From Polytrichum commune (lineage: Eukaryota > Streptophyta > Polytrichopsida > Polytrichales > Polytrichaceae): DNA of 64,000 nucleotides. The stretch lies in NCBI GenBank assembly GCA_950295325.1, contig OX485805.1, forward strand, positions 9,794,501 to 9,858,500, read 5' to 3'. This document shows positions 21,714 through 34,384 of the stretch, piece by piece (positions within the stretch are counted from its first letter, which is position 1; each line of letters begins with the position of its first letter). The position numbers were made by a program, and so were the translations under genes. Below the pieces are notes generated by a model, which was given only the letters and a program-made list of their open reading frames with translations, made no database searches and had not been told where the DNA came from.

Positions 21714-24700
21714 TCAAGGCATTTGTAGCTTCAACTCTGTCTGGAGGAACATTTGCACCCTCTCTAGAACATCTAGAGCCATGGTCTTGGTCCCTTTGAT
21801 GCCAAATAAGAATTCTTCTGCATATCTAACATAATGCACCCTTCTAGTCTTAATATCTCCAGCTCCCTGTGCATGGCCTGATCTCTCTGGTCCTTGTTGC
21901 TTTCCCAATGTTTTCAGCTCCAGATTACCCCTTGTTGTGGCCAGCATTTTCTGGTCAAGATGAAGGGAACTATAAGATGCAGAGCTCATCTCCTGGTGCT
22001 TTGACCCTGTGCTCCAATCAGCCTTTATACGAGCAACCTCCAGGTCCAGTTGATGGTAGAATATGTTGCAAAGAAGAGCAGAAAACTGACTTCCAGGATC
22101 CACTAGGTTGAGTAAGCCCATCCTCATCATCTCTTTCAGTAAATTCAGAAACTGCTTGTCCTTTATGTGTGTTGACAGAATACTTAGAAGCTTTTCTAAG
22201 TGTGCCCTATTGTAAGTAGTTTGCGATTTGAATTGAATAAACCAGGTGGTTCCTTTCCAACCATTTTTTATATACTTAATGGCCATATGGCAAGACCTAC
22301 TTGCCTGATATCTGTGAGCAGCTTTCAAGAATATGGGTTCATAAATTTTCTCTAACTCAAATCTGATAGCTTCCACAACAATTTGGTCCTTTGGGTTGAC
22401 CACTACTACAGGTCTCACAGACCCCTCCTTACCAGGTTTTCTGACCTGAATTATATTAACAGGTGTAAACTTATAAGTCCCTGTTCGCAAAGACTGCGCA
22501 GATTGGGTAAATAGCTTCCAGCCGAAGTCATTCCATTCATCATCAGTTTTCATGCTCATGATCTGTAGCTTTGATTTAATACGTTCATAAGCAGCTTGAA
22601 GAGAATCTGGATTGGCTATTCTTTCCAGGACTTCTTCAACACAGTAGACTGATGCAGGTCTTTGCCTTTCAGCTGCAACCTCATTTCCATAGCACTTATC
22701 TATGGACCGCATTTCCTCAGTCATCGGCCTCGCAGAAGCTAACTGAATTTGTTCTGTAGAGTCACTGTCTGAACCTAGAGAACAAGCTTCACTAAGGTAA
22801 AAGTGCTGGTTTTCAGTAGGAAGCACTTGCCGGGATTTGATAATAGCAGATTGCACTTTGAGCTCATGACAGGCTTCATCCATGGCCAGGAGGAGGCCCT
22901 CATAAGCAACTTTCACAGATCCTGGTAGAAAATCCCAACCAAGCCTTGCAAAGTGGTCCTCCTCTTCTTCCAGAAGTCTCTTGTAGTCAGCAAGTCCCAA
23001 TAAAGGCTGCTGGTCTGCCAAGGTTAGAGCAGCCTTCATTCCAAGTTCAGTTGCCTTATCAAAGATGGCTTGCTTGGCCTTTGAACCTAATTTCACATGA
23101 GCAACAGTCAAGAGCAGTGGACAATCTTTCCAGCACCAACTGTCAAGAGAGAAAAATAAATAACAGAGCATTGAGGATGAAAGACAGGAAGTCCTATATC
23201 AAGAATGATACAGAGCCAACCCATGTCCCACATCGCATTCCATTCATGGCCACTACAAATTCTGATCACAATTACAAAATGTAGACTGCAAATGACATAA
23301 TAATGTGGCTAGAGTGGAGTAAGCAATCACAGAAAACCTAGTCTCCAAGCGTTGTCAAACGCAAAGACCTGATCCATGGGCATTGAAGGCTAGGGTTCGA
23401 GCAACCATCATCCCAAGTTCAGAGGCCTTCTCAAAGGTGGCTTGCTCGGCCTTTTAACCTAATTTCACATGAGTAACAGTCAAGAGCGTAGGACAAACTT
23501 TCCAGCAATGACAGGCACAGATAGAGAAAAATAAACAACACAGCAATGAGGATGCGAGACAGGAAGTCCAAATTCCAGAAAGACACATTCACAAAGCATG
23601 TCTCATGTCACATTCCATACATGGCCACAAGGGAATTCTCACCACAATTATGGAAATCAAACTGCACAGGACATAATGATGTGTCTAGAATGGAGCAAGA
23701 AGTCACAGGAACCAGAAATCAAAGGTCCTACAATATGGAAAGACCTGATCTGAGGGCATTGAAGGCTATGGTTAGAGCAGCTTTCATTCTGAGTTAAGTA
23801 GCCTTATCAAAGATGGCTTACTTGGCCTTTGAACGTGATTTCATATGAGCAACAGTCAAGACCAGTGGACATCTCTCCAGCAATGGCCTTCGAGAGATAA
23901 TTAAATAATGCGGCAATAAGGATGTGAGACAAGTCCCAAACCCAGAATGGTACATTCACAATGCATGTCCCACCTCGCATTACATGCATGGCCGCTATGA
24001 CAGTTGACCACAATTACGAACTCCAGATGCAAATGACATAGATATGTATCTAGAACGGAGTAAACAATCACAAAAACCAAAATTCCAAGTGCTATCAAGC
24101 ATAAAGACCTGATCTGACGGTATTGAGGGCCTTTGGGCCTAATTCAGCATGAGAAACATAAATAACACGGCAATGAGGATGTGAGACAGGAAGTCTAAAT
24201 TCCAGAATGACACATTGCCAACTCATGTCCCACATTACAATCCATACATGGCCGCTACGAATTCTGACCACAATTACAAAATGCAGACTGCAAAGGACAT
24301 AATTATATGTCTACAAAAGAGTAAACAATCACAGATACCAAAATATTACAAGTGCAATCAAGCGCAAAGACCTGATCTGAGGGTACTGAGCGCCTTGCGA
24401 TAACCCCTGGTGAAAGCATTCACAGCAATCCGCCCAACCTCCTTCTCCCAGCTCTCCTTCCGTTGCTTCTGGAGCATCCGCAGCCTATGAATCACACGTC
24501 GCCGCTTCTCGAGAGCCTTCTCGTACTGACGCTTAACTTTTGAGCTATCGTTCACAGCTCCTATGTAAACCCCTAGAAACTTCACTTTGCTAGAGTGCGC
24601 ATGAATCAAAGCGCTGTGAGCACGAGGAGCAGTGCCAATTCCATTTCCTTCTGCATCCGTGCACTCCCTGTCTGCTGAGAACACCACCTTTCGATCTTGG

Positions 24701-24813
24701 ATCGCAGTGCTCATAGTCCGCAGCAGCATCCACCTTCCATTATTCCCTGATAATTGCAACTGCAGCCTGCCGATCCAGAATGCGAGGCTGCAGCTCGCCA
24801 TCTGCACAAACAT
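21714..24813 (-). CDS. Nuclear-encoded group II intron maturase / RT-like protein, truncated
   Basis: Proposed exons are 24813-24372 and 23125-21714, giving about 617 aa; the second acceptor (GGAAAG) was chosen because it joins in frame. The N-terminus (residues 1-40, with LLRTMSTA) looks like a mitochondrial presequence, followed by a basic helical stretch (KRQYEKALEKRRRVIHRLRM). From about residue 330 it shows the plant nMAT/bacterial group II reverse transcriptase layout: RKPGKEGSVRPVVVVNPKDQ, KIYEPIF, SRSCHMAIKYIKNGWKGTTW, LLSILSTHIKDKQFLNLLK. Catalytic motifs are lost: the first aspartate block reads FIQFKSQTTYN, the SPLL block reads SQFSALL, and YADD is YAEE (about residue 582). The frame stops just after this, so domain X, needed for intron binding in known maturases, is absent unless carried on unrecognised downstream exons. 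By family it would act in mitochondrial group II intron splicing. A non-functional paralogue is also possible. Confidence 0.8.
23026..24390 (-). repeat. Tandem copies of the maturase exon1/intron/exon2 junction (decoy exons)
   Basis: The first intron contains about 370-bp tandem units. Each has an exon-2-like piece, followed by the exon-1 tail (CTCAGATCAG) and its donor (GTCTTT), followed by intron sequence. Decoy 1 spans 23497-23369 and decoy 2 spans 23872-23745; a shortened decoy 3 lies around 24162-24109. The repeated intron word ..ATGAGGATG.GAGACAGGAAG occurs near 23172, 23547, 23917 and 24172. Decoys carry in-frame TAA codons (GGTTAA in the first, AAGTAA in the second), so they would disrupt translation if included. 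The exon-2/exon-1 fusion point sits at short homology (AAGGC.GCTC in both exons), as expected of a tandem duplication that crossed the junction. Confidence 0.85.
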
Positions 24814-24840
24814 ATCCTTTCATGTGGTGGCGATGCATGT

Positions 24841-24922
24841 GGTCGCCATCGCGGTTGCCTTTGAGATTATTGTGGACGCCATCGCGGTTGCCTTTGAGAT
24901 TATTGTGGACGCCATCGCTGTG
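24841..24922. repeat. 33-bp minisatellite, 2.4 copies, 5' of the maturase-like gene
   Basis: Two nearly identical 33-bp units (GG.CGCCATCGCGGTTGCC, then TTTGAGATTATTGT) at 24841-24873 and 24874-24906, plus the start of a third. It lies just upstream of the proposed start codon at 24813, so probably in the 5' leader. The unit length is a multiple of three and the minus strand stays open through it. Confidence 0.9.
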
Positions 24923-24970
24923 AAAAATTGCGCAAAAACTTGCAATGTGCAATTGCGATTGCGATGGCAT

Positions 24971-25000
24971 CGGGTTTAGGGTTTAAGCGTTAGGGTTTGG
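24971..25000 (-). promoter_or_regulatory. Telo-box cluster in the maturase-like gene promoter
   Basis: The minus strand reads CCAAACCCTAACG, then TTAAACCCTAAACCCG: three AAACCCTA elements within 30 bases, about 160-190 bases upstream of the start codon. Telo-boxes of this form are well known in plant promoters of translation and organelle-biogenesis genes, which fits a mitochondrial splicing factor. Function is inferred from the motif and position. Confidence 0.65.
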
Positions 25001-26538
25001 CAGGTGTCTTCGAACTTAGTTCCCATGTTAACACGTAGGAATATTCACACGTGCCAACCAATCTGGACATGACATGTGGCACATAGCGTCAAATCACATC
25101 AACCCTCATGTCTATAATATTTGTCGATGGACCTCCTTTGATAGAAATGATTTAAGATGATAGATGAAGGCGTACAAATTTGGCAAAGCTCACAATACAG
25201 GAGGACAAAAAATATAATAGATGTCCCAATATTTCTACATCGAACCTCATATCTATCATATGAAATATCTCATTGTTGTCCTCCTTTTTTATAAGCCATA
25301 TTATAATCCAATGTTGATCACATGCTCAATGTGGTATGTCCATGTTGGAAGTCACATACAAGGACTTGGAAAGAAGGTTTTGATAAGTTCAAATTTATTT
25401 TCCACTTGTAGTTGTTGTAGTGTTGCAACACATGTCGACTCTTCAATCGTCATTTAGTCCATAAAATGACAAAGAAAATGAATTCGTCAATTTCCAATTT
25501 CCAGGTAGATAAATAGGGGGATAGGTTGTCAAACTTTGACTTGAACTTCATACACTTCATAAGCCCCTTGAAGATATATTGTACCAATGTGATATATATT
25601 GTTTGGCACATGAAACCTCCACTCTTTTTTTCTTCGGTTGGAGTCTAATTGGCTCCATCACGTGAGCCTCATCCTTTAGCAATGAGGGATCCTCGACTCT
25701 TTCATTGCTTTTGAAACCTTTGTTATGGATGTTATTGAGGTACCCATATATGCTAAGACATGTTATGGTTTCAAAAGTAGTTTCTTAATAAAAGTGGGGA
25801 GTTGGATGAAAATTTCAATGTCTTCATGACATTGCCATTCAATGGTATCTATGGTAGGATGATTGGATGCACTCTTGTGTTTGAGAAAAAAGCTTCGATT
25901 TGTATTTATGACATCATTGAAATTGTTGAAGCCTCAATGGACAAATGTGTCCACAACTTTCACTTGGAGCAACCTATGGGAGACATGCACATGCACAAGC
26001 AAGCCTAAACATTGTTTAATTGATTCAAAGTTTTGACAAAAGTTGCATACAATTGTGATACATAATCTCCTTGTAAGTTTGTTTTGAACATTTACCATGA
26101 ATGTGAAATGTTGATTATAACCTTTGGGTGTTTTAAGGGAGGCTCTACACCCAACAAGACCATCTAGCCTTTGTGAGATTTTTGGTGTTGGATTTTGTCC
26201 AAGTGAAGTGGGCTTTTATGTAAGTCGTTCATTGAGTATACAAAAGTATCAATAATAATATGTACGGTCAGGTTGCCCATACAATTTTATCAACATTTCA
26301 CACTATTTTGAGCCACAATAATGAAATACAACTTTTCTTTTAAAATCCTTGTTGCTAATAATTTGAAGCCAATAATTAATATAATTCTCATAAAAGATTA
26401 TGAGAAGTTGATAGGACAAGTGATCTTAATCAACAACTTAGTTCACATTATGGCGAACCTCCATACGTCATGCAGGGTTGCATGTGATCTACACTAGACA
26501 TATGATTAAATATCGTTTTGAATAATAGTCAACCCCAA
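25001..26538. other. Intergenic DNA without recognised gene
   Basis: Only short frames (60-80 codons) without domains or splice context occur. AT content is high throughout. Confidence 0.45.
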
Positions 26539-26929
26539 TCATATGTAAAATGGATAATGCAAGATTAATGTAAAGGCTACATGGATTTCTACATGGGAGC
26601 AAACGGACCATGTTTCATGGTCACTTGGATTGTTTTCCAAAACCACCTCTTGGAGGTAGGCTTAACACAAAACCGAAGACCATGGTGCTCCAAAATATCA
26701 CAATTGTTGATTTATTATATTATATCATGTGTGAGGACCCTACATGAATAGAAGTTCCTTGAAACAACATTTGGTTGAGAGTGCGGTCACATATGATTTC
26801 ACACTACACTTGAGGGCATGTGACCACACAACATGGATTTTGGAAGTATGTTGGGATCGCCTTTGGAAACTTCATTTAGGCTCTTAGAATTTCATGGCCA
26901 CGGTTCTTGGCTCGTGTGTGAAGTGGCCC
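26539..26929 (-). mobile_element. Tourist-like MITE, GGGCCACTTCACAC family, truncated inverted copy
   Basis: The reverse complement matches 30806-31286: GGGCCACTTCACACACGAGC at its start, AACCGTGGCCATGAAATT, GTGTAGTGTGAAATCATATG, CAACCAAATG, and AACCACCTCTTGGAGGTAGG (palindromic, present on both strands). The far end lacks about 110 bp including the terminal repeat. TAA follows the intact end at 26930-26932. Confidence 0.8.
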
Positions 26930-27249
26930 TAAACCACAATATCCAATGCCAATTTCTAAATGGGATGATTTTTAGTCAATCGAGGCAATTTCTCATCCAA
27001 TCCAAATACATTCATTGACCCTCACATAAATTATTTGTTTGTCCAAACATTACATATCCTACTTTATTAGTAAAATATTATATAATCCGTATTTTTCACC
27101 GACCCTACTTTAGACATAATATTTGATGGGTCATTTAAACCAAGCTATAGTAATTCCAAATTTTCTTAATTTTTTTGCTTTATTGAATTAAAAGTACCTT
27201 ATATTTTTCCTCATGTAGTTTAATATAATTTCAATATAGACCTCCCCTT

Positions 27250-27861
27250 GTGAAACATTTGGCAAAACCGGATTAAAAATCACAACTCCCTTGATTTAAT
27301 TATTAATTACTTAACTAGATACATAGGTCCTCCATTTGTGTTCACTATTGAGTGCAAAGTACACTAAATATGATATTTAGTGTTATGTGGTATTTAATGT
27401 CAATTTGCAGATGACACTACTTATGAGCAAGTGAACAAATATTGTCATGGATGATGGATGAGTTCATCCATTGGCCAAAACCCTATCTCTCTTGTCAGCA
27501 ACTTTTGATGAAATATTGAAATTTAGATGAAAAATCACTTGGTAAGTGACAATAATTGCAACATTATAAATCTATAATCCCCAAAAAGTTTACAAGGAAT
27601 GACAAATTATGTTGGGTCAACATTTAATGTTGGTGACACTATACCGGAACCTACAATCAGTAGTATTGAGCAACATAATTAGAATTAGTGTCAACAAATG
27701 TTATATTTAGTGTAATTATTGATATGTGAAGACATAGTTCAATTTCTTTTAAACACATGTCTTTATTTATAATGGTATCTCAATGGTCCTCACCGAGCCA
27801 CATACCAATCAAATATGAGGGCTCAATTAAGTAAAGGAGCCACTTAAGACTCATCTAGTAC
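27250..27861 (+). repeat. Dispersed repeat, MITE-filled copy (paralogue of 45965-46240)
   Basis: The left part (CCGGATTAAAAATC, ACTTAACTAGATACATAGG, CATTTGTGTTCACTATTGAG) and the right part (TTTCTTTTAAACACATGTC, CACATACCAATCAAATATGA, GACTCATCTA) match 45965-46240 in the same order and orientation. At 46 kb the two halves are contiguous; here they are separated by the MITE at 27362-27712. Confidence 0.8.
27362..27712. mobile_element. Stowaway-like MITE, CACTAAATAT family, reference copy
   Basis: A 351-bp element with TA on both sides (27360-27361 and 27713-27714). The left end reads CACTAAATATGATATTTAGTG, itself a palindrome; the right end reads TTATATTTAGTG. Comparison with the uninterrupted paralogue at 46 kb (GAGTGTAGAGTA, then GTTATTAATATTTGAAG) shows that one TA became two, which is the Tc1/mariner signature. 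It has no coding capacity, so it would be mobilised in trans. Confidence 0.9.
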
Positions 27862-27949
27862 CTTAACTTGAATTGTTTGAGCAGCCTCATCGAGGTCCCC
27901 ACAAGCCAGCTCCTCACATTTCACATTACCACGTCATCGCCATTCGCCA

Positions 27950-28157
27950 GCGTGGCACGGGCCGTTAATAAGGATCTGGTTTGAGACCTGGAAAGCCCTA
28001 AAGCAGGCAGAAGCCCTAGGGCTCACTCTTTTGGCAGGCGGTAAGCCCCATTCCTGTTCCTGCGCTTCACAAATTTCTTCGTAATCCACAGTCGCACCTT
28101 CATCGCCTACTCCTGCAGTGACATTGGCTTTGCCGTCTTCGTCACAAGTCGCTCAAA
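27950..28157 (+). promoter_or_regulatory. RPS23 promoter / 5' leader region
   Basis: The sequence just upstream of the RPS23 start turns GC-rich. It carries GCCCTA-type elements (AAGCCCTAAAG at 27992-28003 and AAGCCCTAGGGCT at 28011-28023), which are one base away from the AAACCCTA telo-box of plant ribosomal-protein promoters, and an ACGGGCCGT-type GGCCC element near 27957. The transcription start is not visible. Confidence 0.45.
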
Positions 28158-30324
<2,167 letters not shown>

Positions 30325-30805
30325 AGTACTTAGAAGGAACAATTTTTTGATCTGTAGTGTGGAAGCTGATTTAGTGAACAGGCCATGTGTCAAGCCAGGC
30401 ACAACCTGTACATGTGTAAGAGATGAGCAGTTTAATGAGCCAATTTTGATGGCAAGTTATTGCAAGCCATATTTCATGATCATGTATCTTTTTTTAAAAT
30501 GTCTTTCTGTCCTACACATCTTTTGTCTTTGAATAATAGTGTTAAAATTGTTGTCTTTACACCTAGAATTGAAATTTATAGAGGTGGACACCTAAAATTG
30601 CAATTGTCATATGCTGGAGGCTTGAGGATATTGGTCATCCCCTAAAGGCCAAAGGGTTGATCTTTAATTGCTTTACTGAAGAACATTATTGTGAAACTTT
30701 CTAACCACATTAAGCGACTGGAGTGTACCTTATCTCAAGGAGATCTCCATCATGATCATTGGTGACTCATTCCATTAAGATAGACGCGTCTAATTCAATT
30801 GCTTA
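30325..30805. other. RPS23 3' flank
   Basis: Probably 3' untranslated sequence at first (AATAAT at 30533-30538 could serve as a weak poly(A) signal), then intergenic. No further gene is seen before the MITE at 30806. Confidence 0.4.
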
Positions 30806-31286
30806 GGGCCACTTCACACACGAGCCAAGAGCTGTGACCATGAAATTGTGAGAGCCCAAAAGAAAGTGTCCAAAGCTGTCCCAAGTCACCTCCAAAATCA
30901 TGCAATGTGGTCACGGACGTGACCCTCAAGTGTAGTGTGAAGTCATATGTCACCGGGCCCTCAACCAAATGCTATTTCAATGAATTTTTATTCATGCGTG
31001 TCCTTACACATGATAAGATAAAATAAAACAATGGTTGTGAGCATTCGGAGTGTCATGGTCTCTTGGATTTGTGTTAGGCCTACCTCCAAGAGGTGGTTTT
31101 TGAAAATAATCCAAGTGACTATGAAACATGCTCCATTTGAAGCCATGTAGGAATCCATGTAGACTTTACATCCATCTTGCATTCACATACTATGTTGGTC
31201 CCTTAAGCGTAGTGTGAAGTGAACTTGGACCCGCCCTGCCTTTTCCACCAATGAGAGTGCTTGAAGTGTGATGTGTGAAGTGGCCC
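30806..31286 (+). mobile_element. Tourist-like MITE, GGGCCACTTCACAC family, intact copy
   Basis: A 481-bp element flanked by TTA on both sides (30803-30805 and 31287-31289). Inverted ends read GGGCCACTTCACACAC at the left and ATGTGTGAAGTGGCCC at the right. Inside are CCTCAAGTGTAGTGTGAAGT at 30932-30951 and CTTAAGCGTAGTGTGAAGTG at 31202-31221, and the palindrome CCACCTCTTGGAGGTAGG on the opposite strand. Relatives lie at 26539-26929 and 53603-54089, with an end fragment at 38340-38475. Confidence 0.88.
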
Positions 31287-31289
31287 TTA

Positions 31290-32559
31290 TCTCAATCAGA
31301 CACCACCTAAGGTATGCTCCTCTATTATAGAGGACTGCATCTTGAGAGCAATTTTTTCTATTTATGTACATTGGCATTTGGCATGAATTTTTTTCCCATG
31401 CAAGTGAACCATACAAAAATATGCAATATTTTTTTTAAAAGTTTTGAATTAGTTATGAATTAGTTATGACTTTTCAACATATTCGGCTAGAGTCACCTGT
31501 AATAGATTTCGAAATGATTCATTTAAATCTTGAACAACTTCTATCATAGAATCACATCTTGTCTATATATTACCTCTTAGTTTATCTTTACACCCTCACT
31601 GTGTGTCTTAGAACTGACACCTAATGAGCTAGTTACACATTAACTTGGCTCTAAATATCCGCACCAAGTGTCCTATATCCGACACCCTAGCCAACCAATC
31701 ATAGCTAAGGAATAGAAAGGTATTTTCTAGTCCTTGAAATCACACTTACCTTGTCATATTTAGAGAGATTGTGTTCTTTATTTTCAATACTTGCCTATCC
31801 ATGTAAGCGTTTCTAAATTTACTTCATGGAGATGGGCTTCACCTAATTCCGACACCTCCCCTCCCTGGAGGAGGCTTGGAGATGGGTTGGAGAAAAAGAG
31901 GTGGAGCCTCTGTTGAAGTCAAAAGTGGCACTAAGATGGGTGATTTGATACATGATGTGTTAGGATAAGTTAGACCACCTAGCTAGTAGAACAGTAATAA
32001 AGTGTCATCATTGATCCAAAAACGACAAGCATGTGGGAATGTAATTGTAGATCTAGATCTATAGTCTTTTGAAGTTGAAGAGGCAAAATTGAAGGAGAAG
32101 ATTTGGGTTCTTTGTTTTCTCTTGAGATATGTGCCTTGAGGTTGTAGTGACAAGCGATTAGATCTCACCAAACACAACGTAGGCGGAGAGTTGGTACACT
32201 AGCAAACAAAAAAAGGTGTGGCAAGATGGATACATTTGTAAAGAAAGTTAGGACCGTATAGAGGGCATCACATTTTGATCCAATGATGGAAGAAGGCATA
32301 TGGAGATCTGGAGAAGCGATGAGGCCAGATCTTGAAATGCTGGATGTAGTTATAAAAATGATGGCGGAAGCAAGCCAATAGTCTTCAAAAATGAGACCAA
32401 TCCATTCAAAGCAATGATTGGTGAGATCTTCCTTTGGATGTTGAGAGAAACTTTAGTGGTTTTTTGGTGAGGAAAAATGCCATTACTTTAAAGTCTACAA
32501 CCTAAAGTTAATGGCTCGCATTGCTTGTCTAAAGTAACAACTCACGATTGGGAAATTTG
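31290..32559. other. Intergenic DNA, possibly LINE 5' region at its right side
   Basis: No gene is recognised. From about 31840 the sequence becomes purine-rich (GGAGGAGGCTTGGAGATGGG) and runs into the LINE ORF1 remains, so it may be the element's decayed 5' part. Confidence 0.35.
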
Positions 32560-32836
32560 TAGGACCCAAATTGTCTCCCCATGCTCTGGATCTATGGTTG
32601 CAAACCTAAATCAAGATCTTAAGGGAGGAAATTTTAAAATGTGTAGAAATGTGGTAAGGGATACATTTTCCTTATTGGATTAGAGAAGATTACCTTGCAC
32701 AAGGCCTTGATACTCTCACCAAATAAGTCTAGGTGGGGCACATGATTGTTTCAAAGTTGTATACCTGGCTTTAACCTGGATAACCCTAGTAATCTAGCTT
32801 TCCCTACTTGGGTATCAAAAGAAGAAGAAGAAGAAG

Positions 32837-33113
32837 GGATCTGTCTAAACACCCCCATCGAGCGTGGCTCGGAGGCCAGGTTCGGGAGGGGGTGGCAGGG
32901 TTGGGATAAAACATGCCCCCTATTTTTTTAATTGGGTGGGGCCTTACTTGATCTCATAGGGGTCTTCCTAGAGTAATTTGGGGCCGCAGGACCCAAATTT
33001 AGCAAAAAAAAACCAAAAAAATCCCAAGGGGCCAAAACGGGGAGGGCCAAAAAAATGAACCCCACCGAACCTGGCCTCCGAGCCACGGTCGATGGGGGTA
33101 TTTAGACCCACCC
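32837..33113. mobile_element. MITE with about 43-bp terminal inverted repeats inside LINE ORF1
   Basis: A 277-bp insertion. GTCTAAACACCCCCATCGAG at 32843 and the following CGTGGCTCGGAGGCCAGGTT are mirrored at the right end (AACCTGGCCTCCGAGCCACG, then GTCGATGGGGGTATTTAGAC) with only a few mismatches over at least 43 bp. It is flanked by AAGAAGAAG on both sides, compatible with a 9-bp target duplication as made by Mutator-like elements, but the GAA microsatellite makes the exact length uncertain. Removing it restores the LINE ORF1 sense. Confidence 0.85.
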
Positions 33114-34046
33114 AAGAAGAAGAAGAACTCCGGTCTCCGGAGCCTTGGGTACCACTTAGAAACTTGGCTTATGAACACCATGACCGAGCACATGAGATCG
33201 TTGAAACCCTAGGAGAGGTGATAGGGGTAGATGCATCATATGACAAGGCAAGAAATCCAAAATTTTGCATTGACATGATCGTGAGTAAAGGATGGGCTAC
33301 AAACACCTTAGAATATGATGAGGGCATTTTGCCCCCTAAAAAAATAGTTGTAGACTATGACAATCTCCCTCTTAGATGTAGAGGATGCCATAGCTAGACA
33401 CACAAAGTAAAAGATTGCAAGGAAATTATTATTAAAAAAAAAAACCATATAGGAGAAATAGAGGGGAAAGCCTAGGAGAGGCAGTTGAGCTGCCACTTAG
33501 CAAGATTGTCGATCCTCCCTAAAGAGCAAGAATAACTGAAATCAATGACCAATGGCCACATAGACTAAGAGATGAGGAGTAACAAAATACAATAATGGGT
33601 GACTCCTTAGACTTGAGGAACCTCTTGACCCACCTCCCCCAACGGATGACATCTCATAAGCTCAACTCCATGATACCCATGCAAATAGGGAGGTCATCCG
33701 CAATAAAATCATGGCGTCTATTGGGCTAGAAAACCCTACCTCATTTGAGGTATCACGGGAAAATAGAGGTATCATTCCCTAGTTGGAATATGGTTTCACA
33801 ATGTGCAAGCATTCCCGTTCGTAACACAATTGTAAACCTTCTTGCCTTAGGGCCACATGAGTTGTCCTCTAGACAAGGGAAGATTTGGGAACATAGAATC
33901 AAATCACCCCTCATAAGATGTTGAAAGACCTTAATCACTAGCTTAGTCAACCATCTTATAGAGTTTAACATGATTACATATAACATTTGGGGACTTGATG
34001 ACCTAGAGATCATCTTGCAAGGAATGTTTTTTTTATCAACTCACTA

Positions 34047-34384
34047 CACTAAATAGGTAGATTAGTGTTAGATGAAGATTAGTGTTAGATGCAATAGTTA
34101 CCTAAAACACTAATTTTCAACTGATATTACAATTAGTGTTTGAATAGGGTTTGAACAAATTATACCTTTTACGAGGTTCTCATATTCTTCTTCCTTCAAT
34201 TCTTCATTCCAAGATTTACAAAATATCATCTAACACTAAATGCGCTCATGTAAATATTTAAAGTTACTACTTGGTACAAATAGTGTTAGAGTTGACATTT
34301 AGTGTTCTAACACTATAGAGACAATTTACATTTAGCGTTTTCGTCGACTATTAGTGTTTCCAACACTAATCTACCTATTTAGTG
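34047..34384. mobile_element. Stowaway-like MITE nested in the LINE endonuclease region
   Basis: A 338-bp element flanked by TA (34045-34046 and 34385-34386) with 23-bp perfect inverted ends starting CACTAAATAGGTAGATTAG. It is internally rich in TTAGTGTTAGA-type repeats in both orientations. The first nine bases (CACTAAATA) are shared with the 27.4-kb family, but the interior differs, so it is a separate subfamily mobilised by a similar transposase. It splits the LINE endonuclease reading before VDVIMIHEHKLRG. Confidence 0.92.
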
